A DNA stretch of 64,000 nucleotides from RBG-16-49-21 sp040768125 (GTDB lineage Bacteria; Spirochaetota; UBA4802; UBA5550): positions 372,001 to 436,000 of the forward strand of contig JAXGNG010000002.1 of the NCBI GenBank assembly GCA_040768125.1. The letters are read 5' to 3'. The notes under the pieces were generated by a model. The model did no database searches. It was not told where the DNA came from and was given only the letters and a program-made list of their open reading frames with translations. Positions 1 through 8,664 of this stretch are shown piece by piece; position 1 is the first letter of the stretch; every line of letters begins with the position of its first letter. The position numbers and the translations under genes were made by a program.

Positions 1-25
1 GGGGGGCGGGTGAAATAACAGCGGC

Positions 26-42
26 ACCGGCGGTGCGCCGGT
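26..42. repeat. Short GC-rich inverted repeat upstream of namZ
   Basis: A perfect 7-bp inverted repeat (ACCGGCG / CGCCGGT) with a 3-nt spacer. An in-frame stop at 16-18 just before it could be the end of a plus-strand gene lying outside the window. The hairpin has no T-run, so it is at best a weak terminator or a leader structure. The rest of positions 1-102 shows nothing recognisable. Confidence 0.3.
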
Positions 43-102
43 TATCGGACGCCGCCTCTCTCCATTCGGGCGTTCCGCGGCGGCAACAGGTACAAGAACG
101 TA

Positions 103-1269
103 ATGGTAAAAACAGGCCTCGATCGCCTTCTTGATCGAAACGACATCATCCGGAACCGACGCATCGGCCTTATCGCCAACCATACATCGGTAAATGCCGA
201 TCTGCATTACGGGTGGGACCTCATTCGGGAGACGGGAGCGGACCTGCGGATCATTTTTTCGCCCGAGCACGGGCTCTTCGGCGTCGAGCAGGACCAGGAG
301 CCGGTGTCGAAGGTGCCCTCTTTTCCGGATCGCGTGCAAAGCCTTTACGGGGATTCCTCCGCCACCCTCGCGCCCAGGGAGGAACACCTGGAGGGTCTTG
401 ACGCCGTATTGTTTGACATCCAGGACGTGGGGAGCCGGTATTACACCTACGTCAACACCATGGTTTTCTTCATGAAGGCCCTCGACGGGCGCGGCGTTGA
501 GTTCATGGTCCTTGACCGGCCAAATCCCCTGGGAGGCCTGAGCGTCGAAGGTCCGGGGTTGAAGGATGGCTATGAATCATTCGTGGGGGTTCTACCGGTT
601 CCCGTACGGCACGGCCTCACCGCGGGTGAGATCGCCCGGCTGGCCCTCTCGCACTTCGACCTCGATCTCGAGCTATCCGTCATCGAGATGGAGGGATGGG
701 ATCGCGGGATGTTCTTTGACGAAACGGGCCTCCCCTGGGTACCGCCGTCGCCGAACATGCCGTCTCTGGATACCGCCCTGGTGTATCCCGGGTCCTGCCT
801 CTTCGAGGGAACGACCGTGTCCGAGGGGAGGGGCACCACCACGCCTTTTCAGGTGATCGGCGCTCCCGGCGTGGTGCCGCATGAACTCGCGGCAGAACTG
901 GACGGGCTTCCCCTCCCCGGGGCCCGTTTCCGCCCCCTCTGGTACCGACCCACATTCAACAAGCATTGCGGGAAGACCCTCGGGGGTGTATTCATACACG
1001 TAACGGACAGGCAACTCTTCAGGCCCTTCGCGACCGGGGTCGCCCTCGTGACGGTTCTGCGGAAGTTGTGCCCGGGTTTCGAGTTCACGCGCGGGGTATA
1101 TGAATTCAATTCTGAGCATCCCGCCTTTGACCTTCTCGCGGGAAGCGCGTCCATAAGGGAGATGATCGAGGGGGGTGAGGCGCTCGACACGATACTCGAT
1201 TCCTGGGCCGAAGAGGAGCGCGATGCCCTGGAGGCAGTGAGGGAATATTATATTTACGGTGAATCGTGA
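103..1269 (+). CDS. namZ: DUF1343 / NamZ-type exo-beta-N-acetylmuramidase
   Basis: A 388-aa protein of the DUF1343 family, whose characterised member NamZ removes terminal MurNAc from peptidoglycan fragments. The family hallmarks are visible: the early GLIANHTS stretch (residues 22-29), SPEHGLFG, an FDIQDVGSRYYTY block and PRPNPLGG-like DRPNPLGG. The protein starts directly with the catalytic fold and has no signal peptide, whereas many relatives are exported, so it probably acts in the cytoplasm on imported muropeptide sugars. The stop overlaps the start of the next gene (a transporter) in a TGATG arrangement, which suggests translational coupling. The family call is strong; the exact substrate is inferred. 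Confidence 0.85.
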   Translation: MVKTGLDRLLDRNDIIRNRRIGLIANHTSVNADLHYGWDLIRETGADLRIIFSPEHGLFGVEQDQEPVSKVPSFPDRVQSLYGDSSATLAPREEHLEGLDAVLFDIQDVGSRYYTYVNTMVFFMKALDGRGVEFMVLDRPNPLGGLSVEGPGLKDGYESFVGVLPVPVRHGLTAGEIARLALSHFDLDLELSVIEMEGWDRGMFFDETGLPWVPPSPNMPSLDTALVYPGSCLFEGTTVSEGRGTTTPFQVIGAPGVVPHELAAELDGLPLPGARFRPLWYRPTFNKHCGKTLGGVFIHVTDRQLFRPFATGVALVTVLRKLCPGFEFTRGVYEFNSEHPAFDLLAGSASIREMIEGGEALDTILDSWAEEERDALEAVREYYIYGES

Positions 1270-2732
1270 TGCCTCTTGACCCGGCCCTCGTCGTCATCGC
1301 CGCATACCTTGTCGGGGTCAACCTGATCGGCCTCGCGTGCACGCGGGCATCAACCCTCAACGAGTATTTCCTCGGGGGCAGGAATCTTCCCTGGCCCGTG
1401 GCCTGTTTTTCAATCGTCGCCACCGAGACGAGCTCCCTCACCTTCATTTCCATCCCGGGTCTCGCGTATATATCGAACCTGGGCTTTCTCCAGGTTGCAC
1501 TCGGCTACATCATTGGCAGGGTCCTTGTCGCGGCGATCCTCCTCCCGAGGTATTTTTCCGGAAACCTGGAAACCGCCTATGAATTCATCCAGAACCGTTT
1601 CGGGCTCCTCTCTCGGCGCGTGATCGCCGTGGTCTTCCACGTCACGCGTCTTCTCGCCGACGCCATACGGCTATTCGCAACGGCGATCCCGCTATCCCTC
1701 CTCCTGGGCTTCGAGGGTTACTGGCAGGCGATCGTAATCGTCGGACTCGCGACATTCCTTTACACACTTTACGGCGGGATGAGGTCAGTAGCGGTAGTGG
1801 ATTCGATCCAGCTTGTTATATACCTCGTGAGCGCCGTGGCGGGAATCATGGTCATCGCCCACAGCATGGGGATCACGGCGGGTTCGCTGTTGAGCCGCAT
1901 ACCATCTTCGGGGATGGTCCTGTTTTCCACGGGAATCAAGGAGGGCTGGCGCGGCATATTCGGCTCTTACAACATCTTCTCAGGGCTGATCGGAGGCGCG
2001 ATGCTTTCCTTCGCCTCCCACGGCACGGATCACCTTATCGTCCAGAGGGCCCTCTCCTGCAAAGACCTTTCCTCCGCGCGGAAGGCTATGATCGGGAGCG
2101 GTGTGCTGGTGTTTTTCCAGTTCGCGATATTCATGATCCTGGGGCTCTGCATCCATGTCCTTCTCAGGGGGCAAACCTTCGATCTCCCCGATACCATCAT
2201 GCCCTTTTTCATCATCAATCACGTTCCCGCGTTCTTCAGGGGGCTCATGCTCGCGGGGATATTCGCCGCGGCGATGTCGACGATAAGCTCGTCGATAAAC
2301 TCGATCTCTTCCTCCACGGCGCTTGATATTCTCATGCTCTCGCGGAAGGATCTTCCTGAGAAGCGGAAGGTCCTCGTGTCGCGGCTCATTTCCCTTGCGT
2401 GGACCCTGGTGCTCATGGCCCTCGCCATGGCGATGCGTAACACGAAGAGTCCCCTCGTGGAGCTGGGGCTGAGCATCGCCTCGATAACCTACGGCGGGAT
2501 GCTCGGGATTTTCATCCAGGGCGCGCTTTTCCGGCGGTTCGGCGAAGGGGCGGCCCTTTCGGGAGTAGTCCTCAGCATCGCCCTCGTGCTCGCGATATCA
2601 ATCGTGACCCCCCTGTTCTGGCCGTGGTACGTTCCGGTAGGATTCCTGATAGCCTTCGGAACCGGTTCGGCGGTCCAACTGGTTCTGGGAAGGAAGAAGG
2701 ACGGCGTCAGTCCTGGCTTCGGTCCTCAATGA
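1269..2732 (+). CDS. Sodium:solute symporter (SSF family)
   Basis: A polytopic membrane protein of about 487 aa with the SSF pattern of 12-13 hydrophobic segments. Family sequences include an N-terminal EYFLGGRNLP motif, TETSSLTFISIPG in the first repeat and an LAGIFAAAMSTISSSINS segment near the sodium site. The ATG start at 1269 overlaps the muramidase stop by one base; a GTG one codon earlier is also possible. Pairing with a NamZ-type muramidase suggests uptake of a cell-wall sugar or a related compound, but SSF substrates cannot be read from sequence. The 3' end overlaps the convergent regulator gene by 26 bp. Confidence 0.85.
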   Translation: MPLDPALVVIAAYLVGVNLIGLACTRASTLNEYFLGGRNLPWPVACFSIVATETSSLTFISIPGLAYISNLGFLQVALGYIIGRVLVAAILLPRYFSGNLETAYEFIQNRFGLLSRRVIAVVFHVTRLLADAIRLFATAIPLSLLLGFEGYWQAIVIVGLATFLYTLYGGMRSVAVVDSIQLVIYLVSAVAGIMVIAHSMGITAGSLLSRIPSSGMVLFSTGIKEGWRGIFGSYNIFSGLIGGAMLSFASHGTDHLIVQRALSCKDLSSARKAMIGSGVLVFFQFAIFMILGLCIHVLLRGQTFDLPDTIMPFFIINHVPAFFRGLMLAGIFAAAMSTISSSINSISSSTALDILMLSRKDLPEKRKVLVSRLISLAWTLVLMALAMAMRNTKSPLVELGLSIASITYGGMLGIFIQGALFRRFGEGAALSGVVLSIALVLAISIVTPLFWPWYVPVGFLIAFGTGSAVQLVLGRKKDGVSPGFGPQ

Positions 2733-3660
2733 TCTTCAGGGAGGGATGGGTGATACACATGTCGTTTTCGTAACGCGTGTCGAATAGTATCAATATTTCC
2801 GTGCGGACGTTTTTCTTGATGATGAAGTAATACTCGCCGGCCAGTTTCCTCACCAGGTCGATCCCCCTGCCTGTTTCGGATATCAACGAGGTGACGTCCT
2901 CGTCTTCGGTTGACGCGCGGTCAAGAAGCACGTTCTGTTCGATAACCTTGTTGATGCTTTCCAGGATAGTCATCTTGGAAAGCTTGCCACGGTAGTCGTC
3001 TATGGCGATGCCGTAGCGGTCGTCGGAGCGGGCGAAAAAGAGGTCGACCCACTGGCCCTCGGCGAGTTCGACCGGGATCCTCCGCTGTTTCTGGTCGGTA
3101 TGGCCGTGGGAGTGGTAGACCGCGTTTATGGCCATCTCGTTCAGGATAAGGCTCAGGGTGATACGGTTCCGGATGGGCATGCCCCAGGCGGTGATTTCAT
3201 CGATGATCATGTCGATGGCCTTCTTTATCTGCCGCGACGCCGTAATCCTGATTTTTTTTATATCGACAAGGCCGGGGAGGTAGTTTTCAAGGCCGAAGAT
3301 CCGGTCCCCGGTAATAAGCTTGTCAGCGAGATTGAGAAGCTCGTCTTTTTTAATGGGTTTGCAGAGGACGTTGCCGATGCCTTCACGGAAGATGGCGTCG
3401 AAAAAGTCGTCCATGTTCTTGTCCGTCGTCATGATCGTGGGGATGTAGGGGAAATGCCGCGAGATGTAGTTGTAGAGATCGAAGGCGTTGTCGCCCGGGA
3501 GCTCGACCTCGGAAACGACCAGATCGAAGTCGAGGGCGTTGAGCTTCGCGACGGCGTCATATGCGGACTCGCAGAGCTCGACGCGGTAGCCGCTTTCATT
3601 GAAAACCCTTGCGATGGATTCCCTGAAGTCCGAATAATCAACAACAAGCACGTTATGCAT
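2707..3660 (-). CDS. Receiver-like domain fused to a RsbW/HATPase-type ATPase domain
   Basis: A 317-aa two-domain regulator. Residues 1-118 form a CheY-like receiver, with conserved Asp8, Thr79 and Lys101 (CKP). The phosphoacceptor position (DLVVSEVELPG) holds Glu51 instead of Asp, and the second acidic residue after Asp8 is Tyr. Residues from about 135 resemble the anti-sigma/serine-kinase branch of GHKL ATPases: an N-box NEMAINA at 174-180 and a GRGIDLV glycine motif at 264-270. This architecture normally controls partner-switching or protein phosphorylation. The Glu suggests a locked or phosphorylation-independent receiver. It is convergent with the symporter and transcribed alone. The target is unknown. 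Confidence 0.75.
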   Translation of the reverse strand: MHNVLVVDYSDFRESIARVFNESGYRVELCESAYDAVAKLNALDFDLVVSEVELPGDNAFDLYNYISRHFPYIPTIMTTDKNMDDFFDAIFREGIGNVLCKPIKKDELLNLADKLITGDRIFGLENYLPGLVDIKKIRITASRQIKKAIDMIIDEITAWGMPIRNRITLSLILNEMAINAVYHSHGHTDQKQRRIPVELAEGQWVDLFFARSDDRYGIAIDDYRGKLSKMTILESINKVIEQNVLLDRASTEDEDVTSLISETGRGIDLVRKLAGEYYFIIKKNVRTEILILFDTRYENDMCITHPSLKIIEDRSQD

Positions 3661-3868
3661 GATCTGCTCCGGTGCGAGGCCCTGTTCCCAATTGAGCCGC
3701 GATGAGTATCGGTAGTACTGGACGGCGGTTATGGCAAGAAAAAAATTGTCGTGAAAAAGGTCCCGGGATGTCGAAAAATGTATTGAAAATTCATCCCTTT
3801 AGTGCATAGAGTGATCGATGGACCCAGGCCTCCCGCGCGGGGGGCTTCGAAGCCAACTGGAGGACATA

Positions 3869-4564
3869 ATGAAAAAAGCATATATCGCAGCGGCATGTCT
3901 CCTCATCGCCATGGGCGTTTCAACCGCCCAGGAGCCAGCCGGAAAAACAAAGGAGGCCTCCCTGACCTCGGAAAGCCTTGACCAGGAGGGCAAGAAGCTT
4001 GATGAGCAGATATTCGATCTCAACAAGAAGATCGGGGAGATCATCGGCAATTATGAGCTCCTGAAGGCGGAAGGAATACGATGGGTCCCCTACCAGATGA
4101 CCTATATCATGGGGAGTAATTATATCGAAATGGAGAAGCACAGCTTCACCAAGGAGGGTGTTTTCGGAAGGGACATCACGGGCCTCCAGAGCAGAAAGAT
4201 CAAGATATACACCGACGGCAAAACAGTCTCGAAGATCGAGTCGGAGATTTATGAGCGGGATTACTATGGCGGCACTTCCAACATCGTCCGGATCGTCGAT
4301 CCCTCGCCCATGGCCCAGGGAACAGATAATGTGACCTTCACGAACATCATCAACGGAAAGACGTACCTTGAGAACAAGCGTCTTGGAGAGATCAAGAATA
4401 CCACGGCCTTCCCGATTCGCAATGACATAAAGAGGGAGTTTTTCATACCACATCTCGTTTATTTCCGGAGCTCTATTCTTTTTATCGCCGAATCCTACAT
4501 GAAGGGCCAGAAGGACTCGGAACATGGCATGCAAGAATTTCTCAAAAAGGCTAAGCAATTTTAA
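3869..4564 (+). CDS. Exported protein of unknown function
   Basis: About 231 aa, starting MKKAYIAAACLLIAMG, a typical signal peptide ending near STAQ. The ATG at 3869 is chosen because GGAGG lies just upstream; an in-frame ATG at 3818 would put 17 unlikely residues before the signal. Mature residues about 30-60 are charged and heptad-like, a probable short coiled coil. The rest is mixed alpha/beta with no family that I recognise. It is followed by a good intrinsic terminator, so it is probably monocistronic. The location is periplasm or outer-membrane periphery (inferred). Confidence 0.7.
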   Translation: MKKAYIAAACLLIAMGVSTAQEPAGKTKEASLTSESLDQEGKKLDEQIFDLNKKIGEIIGNYELLKAEGIRWVPYQMTYIMGSNYIEMEKHSFTKEGVFGRDITGLQSRKIKIYTDGKTVSKIESEIYERDYYGGTSNIVRIVDPSPMAQGTDNVTFTNIINGKTYLENKRLGEIKNTTAFPIRNDIKREFFIPHLVYFRSSILFIAESYMKGQKDSEHGMQEFLKKAKQF

Positions 4565-4587
4565 TTGATTCACACAAGGGTGCTGGG

Positions 4588-4609
4588 GGCCGCCTTCGGG
4601 CGGCCTTTT
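4588..4609 (+). terminator. Intrinsic terminator after the exported protein
   Basis: Perfect 7-bp stem GGCCGCC / GGCGGCC closed by a TTCG tetraloop and followed by TTTT, 23 bp after the stop codon. Confidence 0.85.
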
Positions 4610-4694
4610 GCGTTTCGATGGAAATCAACGAAAGAAAAGAATTTATTCTCTCCCCGGCGCTCAGTTCACGAGTACCCCGCGCGCGATAAAAGTG

Positions 4695-4721
4695 TTGACA
4701 TCAGGGACGGCTGATTACGAT
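4695..4721 (+). promoter_or_regulatory. Possible promoter of ugd
   Basis: TTGACA at 4695-4700 matches the -35 consensus exactly. The best -10 is TACGAT at 4716-4721, only 15 bp away; an A/T-rich TTTAAAA follows at 4724. The spacing is suboptimal, so this is a weak call, but it sits between a terminator and the ugd start. Confidence 0.35.
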
Positions 4722-4804
4722 GCTTTAAAATGTGACGGCAATCAATCGCCGCGAATCCCTTCGCGGGGTCCCGTCGACGTTAAAAATCATTCCTGGAGCA
4801 TACG

Positions 4805-6127
4805 ATGAAACTTGCGGTTATTGGCACGGGGTATGTCGGTCTGGTGACCGGCGCCTGCTTCGCGGATATGGGCAACGACGTGTGGTGCATAGATATCGAC
4901 AGCAAGAAGATCGAGGGCCTCAAGAAGGGTGTTCTTCCTATCTATGAGCCGGGCCTCGAAGAGATAGTGAAGATGAATTATTCCGAGGGCCGTCTTCGGT
5001 TCACCACGGACCTTCGCGAGGGCATCAGGGACGTGACCTTCGCCTTCATCGCGGTCGGTACCCCCTCGGATGAAGACGGCTCGGCTGACCTCCAGCACGT
5101 CATTAACGTGGCCAGGGAAATCGGCAAGACCATGGAGGGGTACCTGGTCATCATAGACAAGTCCACCGTGCCCGTTGGTACGGCGGAAAAGGTGCGCCAG
5201 GCGGTACGTGAAGAGCTTGACCGGGGGGGGCGCGGCGAGATTGAATTCGACGTGGTTTCAAACCCGGAGTTTCTCAAGGAGGGGAGCGCCGTAGAGGACT
5301 TTATAAGGCCCGACCGGGTCATCATCGGCGCGGATAACGCCCGCGCCGCGGACCTCATGCGGGAACTGTACTCGACCTTCGTGCGCAAGGGTGACAGGGT
5401 CATGGTCATGGACATTCCCTCGGCGGAGCTCACGAAATACGCCGCCAACGCGATGCTTGCGACCCGCATCAGCTTCATGAACGAGCTATCGAGTCTCTGT
5501 GAATTGACCGGCGCGGACATCGAGAGCGTGCGGAAGGGAATCGGCTCGGACAGCAGGATCGGCAACGCCTTTCTCTACGCGGGGATCGGATACGGCGGCT
5601 CATGCTTTCCCAAGGACGTCAAGGCGCTCATCCACACGCTGAAGGACCACGGCTTCGGCGCGGAGATACTATCATCCGTTGAGAAGGTAAACCGTCAGCA
5701 ACGGATAAGCTTCCTCGATAAGATCACGCGGCACATGGGAGAGGACCTGAAGGGGGTCACCTTCGCTGTATGGGGACTCGCGTTCAAGCCCCAGACCGAT
5801 GATATGCGCGAAGCTCCCGCGATCGACATCATCAACGGCCTGCGGGAACGGGGCGCCTCGATCCGGGCCTATGACCCGATCGCCGCGGATACCGCCCGCG
5901 ACATCCTGGGGGACGAGCGCATCGAGTACTTGAAGAACAATTACGACGTCTTGCAAGGGGTTGACGCGCTTCTTCTTCTCACCGAATGGCACCATTTCCG
6001 AAAGCCGGATTTTCAAAAGATGAAGTCGATGATGAAGAAGCCCGTGATTTTTGATGGAAGGAACCAGTACGAACCCGAGAAAATGAAGGAACTGGGATTC
6101 ACTTATTTTTCCATCGGCAGGAATTGA
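4805..6127 (+). CDS. ugd: UDP-glucose 6-dehydrogenase
   Basis: A 440-aa enzyme that oxidises UDP-glucose to UDP-glucuronate with two NAD+, supplying precursor for surface polysaccharide. The N-terminal Rossmann motif GTGYVGLVTG (residues 7-16), the SNPEFLKEGSA block and the catalytic cysteine Cys267 in GGSCFPKD are all present, followed by the UDP-binding C-terminal domain (GLAFKPQTDDMREAP). The length is normal for the family. It starts just after a CTGGAG ribosome site. It stands alone between a terminator and convergent tatD. Confidence 0.95.
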   Translation: MKLAVIGTGYVGLVTGACFADMGNDVWCIDIDSKKIEGLKKGVLPIYEPGLEEIVKMNYSEGRLRFTTDLREGIRDVTFAFIAVGTPSDEDGSADLQHVINVAREIGKTMEGYLVIIDKSTVPVGTAEKVRQAVREELDRGGRGEIEFDVVSNPEFLKEGSAVEDFIRPDRVIIGADNARAADLMRELYSTFVRKGDRVMVMDIPSAELTKYAANAMLATRISFMNELSSLCELTGADIESVRKGIGSDSRIGNAFLYAGIGYGGSCFPKDVKALIHTLKDHGFGAEILSSVEKVNRQQRISFLDKITRHMGEDLKGVTFAVWGLAFKPQTDDMREAPAIDIINGLRERGASIRAYDPIAADTARDILGDERIEYLKNNYDVLQGVDALLLLTEWHHFRKPDFQKMKSMMKKPVIFDGRNQYEPEKMKELGFTYFSIGRN

Positions 6128-6139
6128 ACATGGCGGGTT

Positions 6140-6919
6140 CTAGCTGATGCCGAGGCCGAACACGCGCGACGCGTTTGCCGTGGTGTGCGCGGCTATCGCT
6201 TCAACGTGTTCGCCCAGGATGTCCGCTGCTCCACGGAGGTTGTAGAGGATGTTGCGCGGGTAGTTCACCTCGCCCTTCTTTTCCACCGGGGGAATATCCG
6301 GGCTGTCTGTCTCGAGAAGAAAATTTCCCGGGTAGATTTTTTTCAGGACCGCCGCCCGTTTTTTGCTGTTGCGGTAGGTCAGCACCCCACCCATCGAAAA
6401 ACTCAACCCGAGGCGCAAAAGCGCATCCGCGATTTCCTCGCTCCCTGAGAAGGAATGCACGATCCCCCCGGCCGGCGGGAGGCCGACTCTTTTCAGCGAG
6501 ACAATCAGCTCGTTGAAGGCCCCGCGGCAGTGCATGATCACCGGGAGACCGGTCTCCCTCGCAACGGCGAGCTGCGCCTCGAAGAAACGCACCTGGAGGG
6601 CGAAGTCGCCGCCTTCAATTTTCCTGTCCAGGCCGATTTCACCTATCGCCACGGCGCCCAGGCGTTTCGCCGCGGCAAGGGAGGGGAGCGCCTCCATGAA
6701 GGATTCTTCAATATACCAGGGATGGATGCCAATGGCGAATTCAACGTCGGGATACCGCGCGGCGATTGACCGGGACGTCTCCCACTGGGCGGGAACAATG
6801 GAAGAGGTGATGAGCCTGACAATTCCGGCCTCGCGCGCGTCCGATATGACCCCGTCCAGCTTTCCCGAGAAGCGGTCGCTTTCAAGGTGACAGTGGGCGT
6901 CAACGAGCTTCACGGTCAC
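6140..6919 (-). CDS. tatD: TatD-family metal-dependent hydrolase (3'-5' DNase)
   Basis: A 259-aa TIM-barrel metal hydrolase of the TatD/YcfH/YjjV group. The two-metal ligands are visible: the DAHCHLE start, GIHPWY, the GEIGLD glutamate, MHCRGA, HSFSG and the C-terminal ETDSPDIPP aspartate motif. Family members act as 3'-5' exonucleases or D-aminoacyl-type hydrolases in the cytoplasm. The gene overlaps the end of yjbQ by 4 bp, so the two are translationally coupled. It ends 12 bp from the convergent ugd stop. Confidence 0.9.
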   Translation of the reverse strand: MTVKLVDAHCHLESDRFSGKLDGVISDAREAGIVRLITSSIVPAQWETSRSIAARYPDVEFAIGIHPWYIEESFMEALPSLAAAKRLGAVAIGEIGLDRKIEGGDFALQVRFFEAQLAVARETGLPVIMHCRGAFNELIVSLKRVGLPPAGGIVHSFSGSEEIADALLRLGLSFSMGGVLTYRNSKKRAAVLKKIYPGNFLLETDSPDIPPVEKKGEVNYPRNILYNLRGAADILGEHVEAIAAHTTANASRVFGLGIS

Positions 6920-7335
6920 TCCCCTATGATCTTCACCAGAACGCGTTTAGGGCGCCTGCCGTCGAACTCGGCGTAGTATATCTGTTCCCATGGGCCGAAA
7001 TCGAGCTTTCCGCCGGTTATCGCGGCAACGACTTCGCGGCCCATGATGGTACGCTTGATATGGGCGTCCCCGTTATCCTCACCGGTCCTGTTGTGGCGGT
7101 ACCGGGACAGGGGCTCATGCGGGGCCAGGCCCTCCAGGAAGTCGTCGAAATCCTGAATCAGGCCGCTCTCGGCGTCGTTCACGTACACGGAAGCCGTGAT
7201 GTGCATCGCGTTAATCAGGCAGAGGCCTTCCCGGACGCCGCTCTTCTGCACCAGCTGTTCCACCCTGTCGGTGATGTTAATATACTCCCTGCGGCTCTTC
7301 GTGTTGAAAGTGAGGTGTTCGGTAAGGGATTTCAT
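6916..7335 (-). CDS. yjbQ: YjbQ / UPF0047 family protein
   Basis: A 139-aa single-domain protein of the UPF0047 (YjbQ) family, sometimes annotated as a secondary thiamine-phosphate synthase because overexpression rescued thiE mutants. Family features present are the GLCLINAMHITASVYVND core, a DFDDFLEGLAP segment, the HNRTGEDNGDAHIKR stretch and LDFGPWEQIYYAEFDG near the C terminus. It is coupled to tatD. The physiological role of the family is not settled; the family assignment is firm. Confidence 0.9.
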   Translation of the reverse strand: MKSLTEHLTFNTKSRREYINITDRVEQLVQKSGVREGLCLINAMHITASVYVNDAESGLIQDFDDFLEGLAPHEPLSRYRHNRTGEDNGDAHIKRTIMGREVVAAITGGKLDFGPWEQIYYAEFDGRRPKRVLVKIIGE

Positions 7336-7458
7336 TGTATCCTCCGGTACTGGTGTGTGGTGATACGATAAACCACGCCGTGTGACCTGTCAAAATAAAT
7401 ATCAGACGTCGTGGCGCGTGGAACGGGTCGTCAATCGGCGCGGAAACGCGGCAAAGGG

Positions 7459-8664
7459 TTATGCGCCGGAAATTGACTGGGCCAGGAGGTTGACCGGGTG
7501 GAGGACCTTGTATTCGGTGTGACGGGAAATCTGGAGATTGCATGTTTCGCAATCGGTGACCACAAATTCGGGATTGGCCTGTTCGATCAGCTGAACGAGC
7601 TGCGACGCGATGTCGGTGCTTATGGCGTGGTACTCTTTCTTGAATCCATAGGTTCCCGCGATGCCGCAGCATTCCGAATGAAGGATGACAAGATCGAGGC
7701 CCGGTATCCTCTTCAGCACATTGATGGTGTAGATCACGCCGCCCTGGCGCTCCAGGTGGCACGGCGAATGGTACGCCACGCGGAGAGGGACGGGCTTCAG
7801 ATCCGGAAGGTTGCCCGCCTCGAACTGGTCGAAGAGGAACTTGGTGATGTATTCAACGTCGTTGTAAATGGCGCCGTTGTCGAGATCGAGAAAGTGCGAG
7901 TACTCGTGCTTCAGGGCGTAGGAACAGCTCGATGATGTCGACACGATTTTTCCCCCCGTGGCGGCTTTACGTACGGAGAGGTTCTTAATGTTATGGAGGG
8001 CGTTTGCCTTCGCCTTTTCAATGTACCCGTTCGCGATGAGGGGAACGCCGCAGCATTTCTCCCTTGTGATCTCGACCCCGATGTTCATGGCGTTGAGAAC
8101 CCTTACCAGGTCCATCCCGAGTTCGTGGTCGTTGTAGTTGACGAAGCATCCATGGAAATAGGTCACCCGTTTTTCATAGCGCGCCTGGTCGCCCCTGAGC
8201 CTTCTGAATTTTCTCGCGAAGGTCCCCGATGCATAGGACGGGAAGACGCTCTGTGAGGGGATTTTCATCACGAGGTCCATGAGGAGCTTGACCGGTGGAA
8301 AACGCAGGAAAAAATTAACGATGGAGCTGAACCGCGTTGCGATGGAGCCCACGAGGTCGGTTCGGCTCATGAAGAAATCGCGGGGCCTGAAGAATCCGCG
8401 TTTTACGTAATTCCATTTTGCCATCTGGATGATGCTGGCGATCTGCACGCCCGAGGGGCAGACCGTCTCGCAGCGCTTGCAGTTCGAGCAGTATTTCAGC
8501 GACGCGTCGACCAGGAGCGGGTCCTTGATGCGCAGGCGCTCGGTGTCGGGACCCGATTGTTTCGGGCCGGGGAAGAGGTGGGTCACGCGCGCCACGGGGC
8601 AGTAGATGGTGCACACCGTGCATTTGATGCACTGGTCGAAGCTGATGTTCTCGAGTCGTATCAT
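7459..8664 (-). CDS. glpC: Anaerobic glycerol-3-phosphate dehydrogenase, iron-sulfur subunit C
   Basis: A 401-aa GlpC-type subunit that links the GlpAB dehydrogenase to the membrane quinone pool. There are two N-terminal 4Fe-4S motifs, Cys12/15/18/22 (ending YCPVARV) and Cys59/62/65/69 (ending VCPSG). Two cysteine-rich CCG domains (GCFVNYND...CCGVP, and CHLERQGG...CCGIAGTYG) complete the family pattern. Its start overlaps the glpB stop by 4 bp. It is third in the order glpA-glpB-glpC, as in E. coli. Confidence 0.92.
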   Translation of the reverse strand: MIRLENISFDQCIKCTVCTIYCPVARVTHLFPGPKQSGPDTERLRIKDPLLVDASLKYCSNCKRCETVCPSGVQIASIIQMAKWNYVKRGFFRPRDFFMSRTDLVGSIATRFSSIVNFFLRFPPVKLLMDLVMKIPSQSVFPSYASGTFARKFRRLRGDQARYEKRVTYFHGCFVNYNDHELGMDLVRVLNAMNIGVEITREKCCGVPLIANGYIEKAKANALHNIKNLSVRKAATGGKIVSTSSSCSYALKHEYSHFLDLDNGAIYNDVEYITKFLFDQFEAGNLPDLKPVPLRVAYHSPCHLERQGGVIYTINVLKRIPGLDLVILHSECCGIAGTYGFKKEYHAISTDIASQLVQLIEQANPEFVVTDCETCNLQISRHTEYKVLHPVNLLAQSISGA

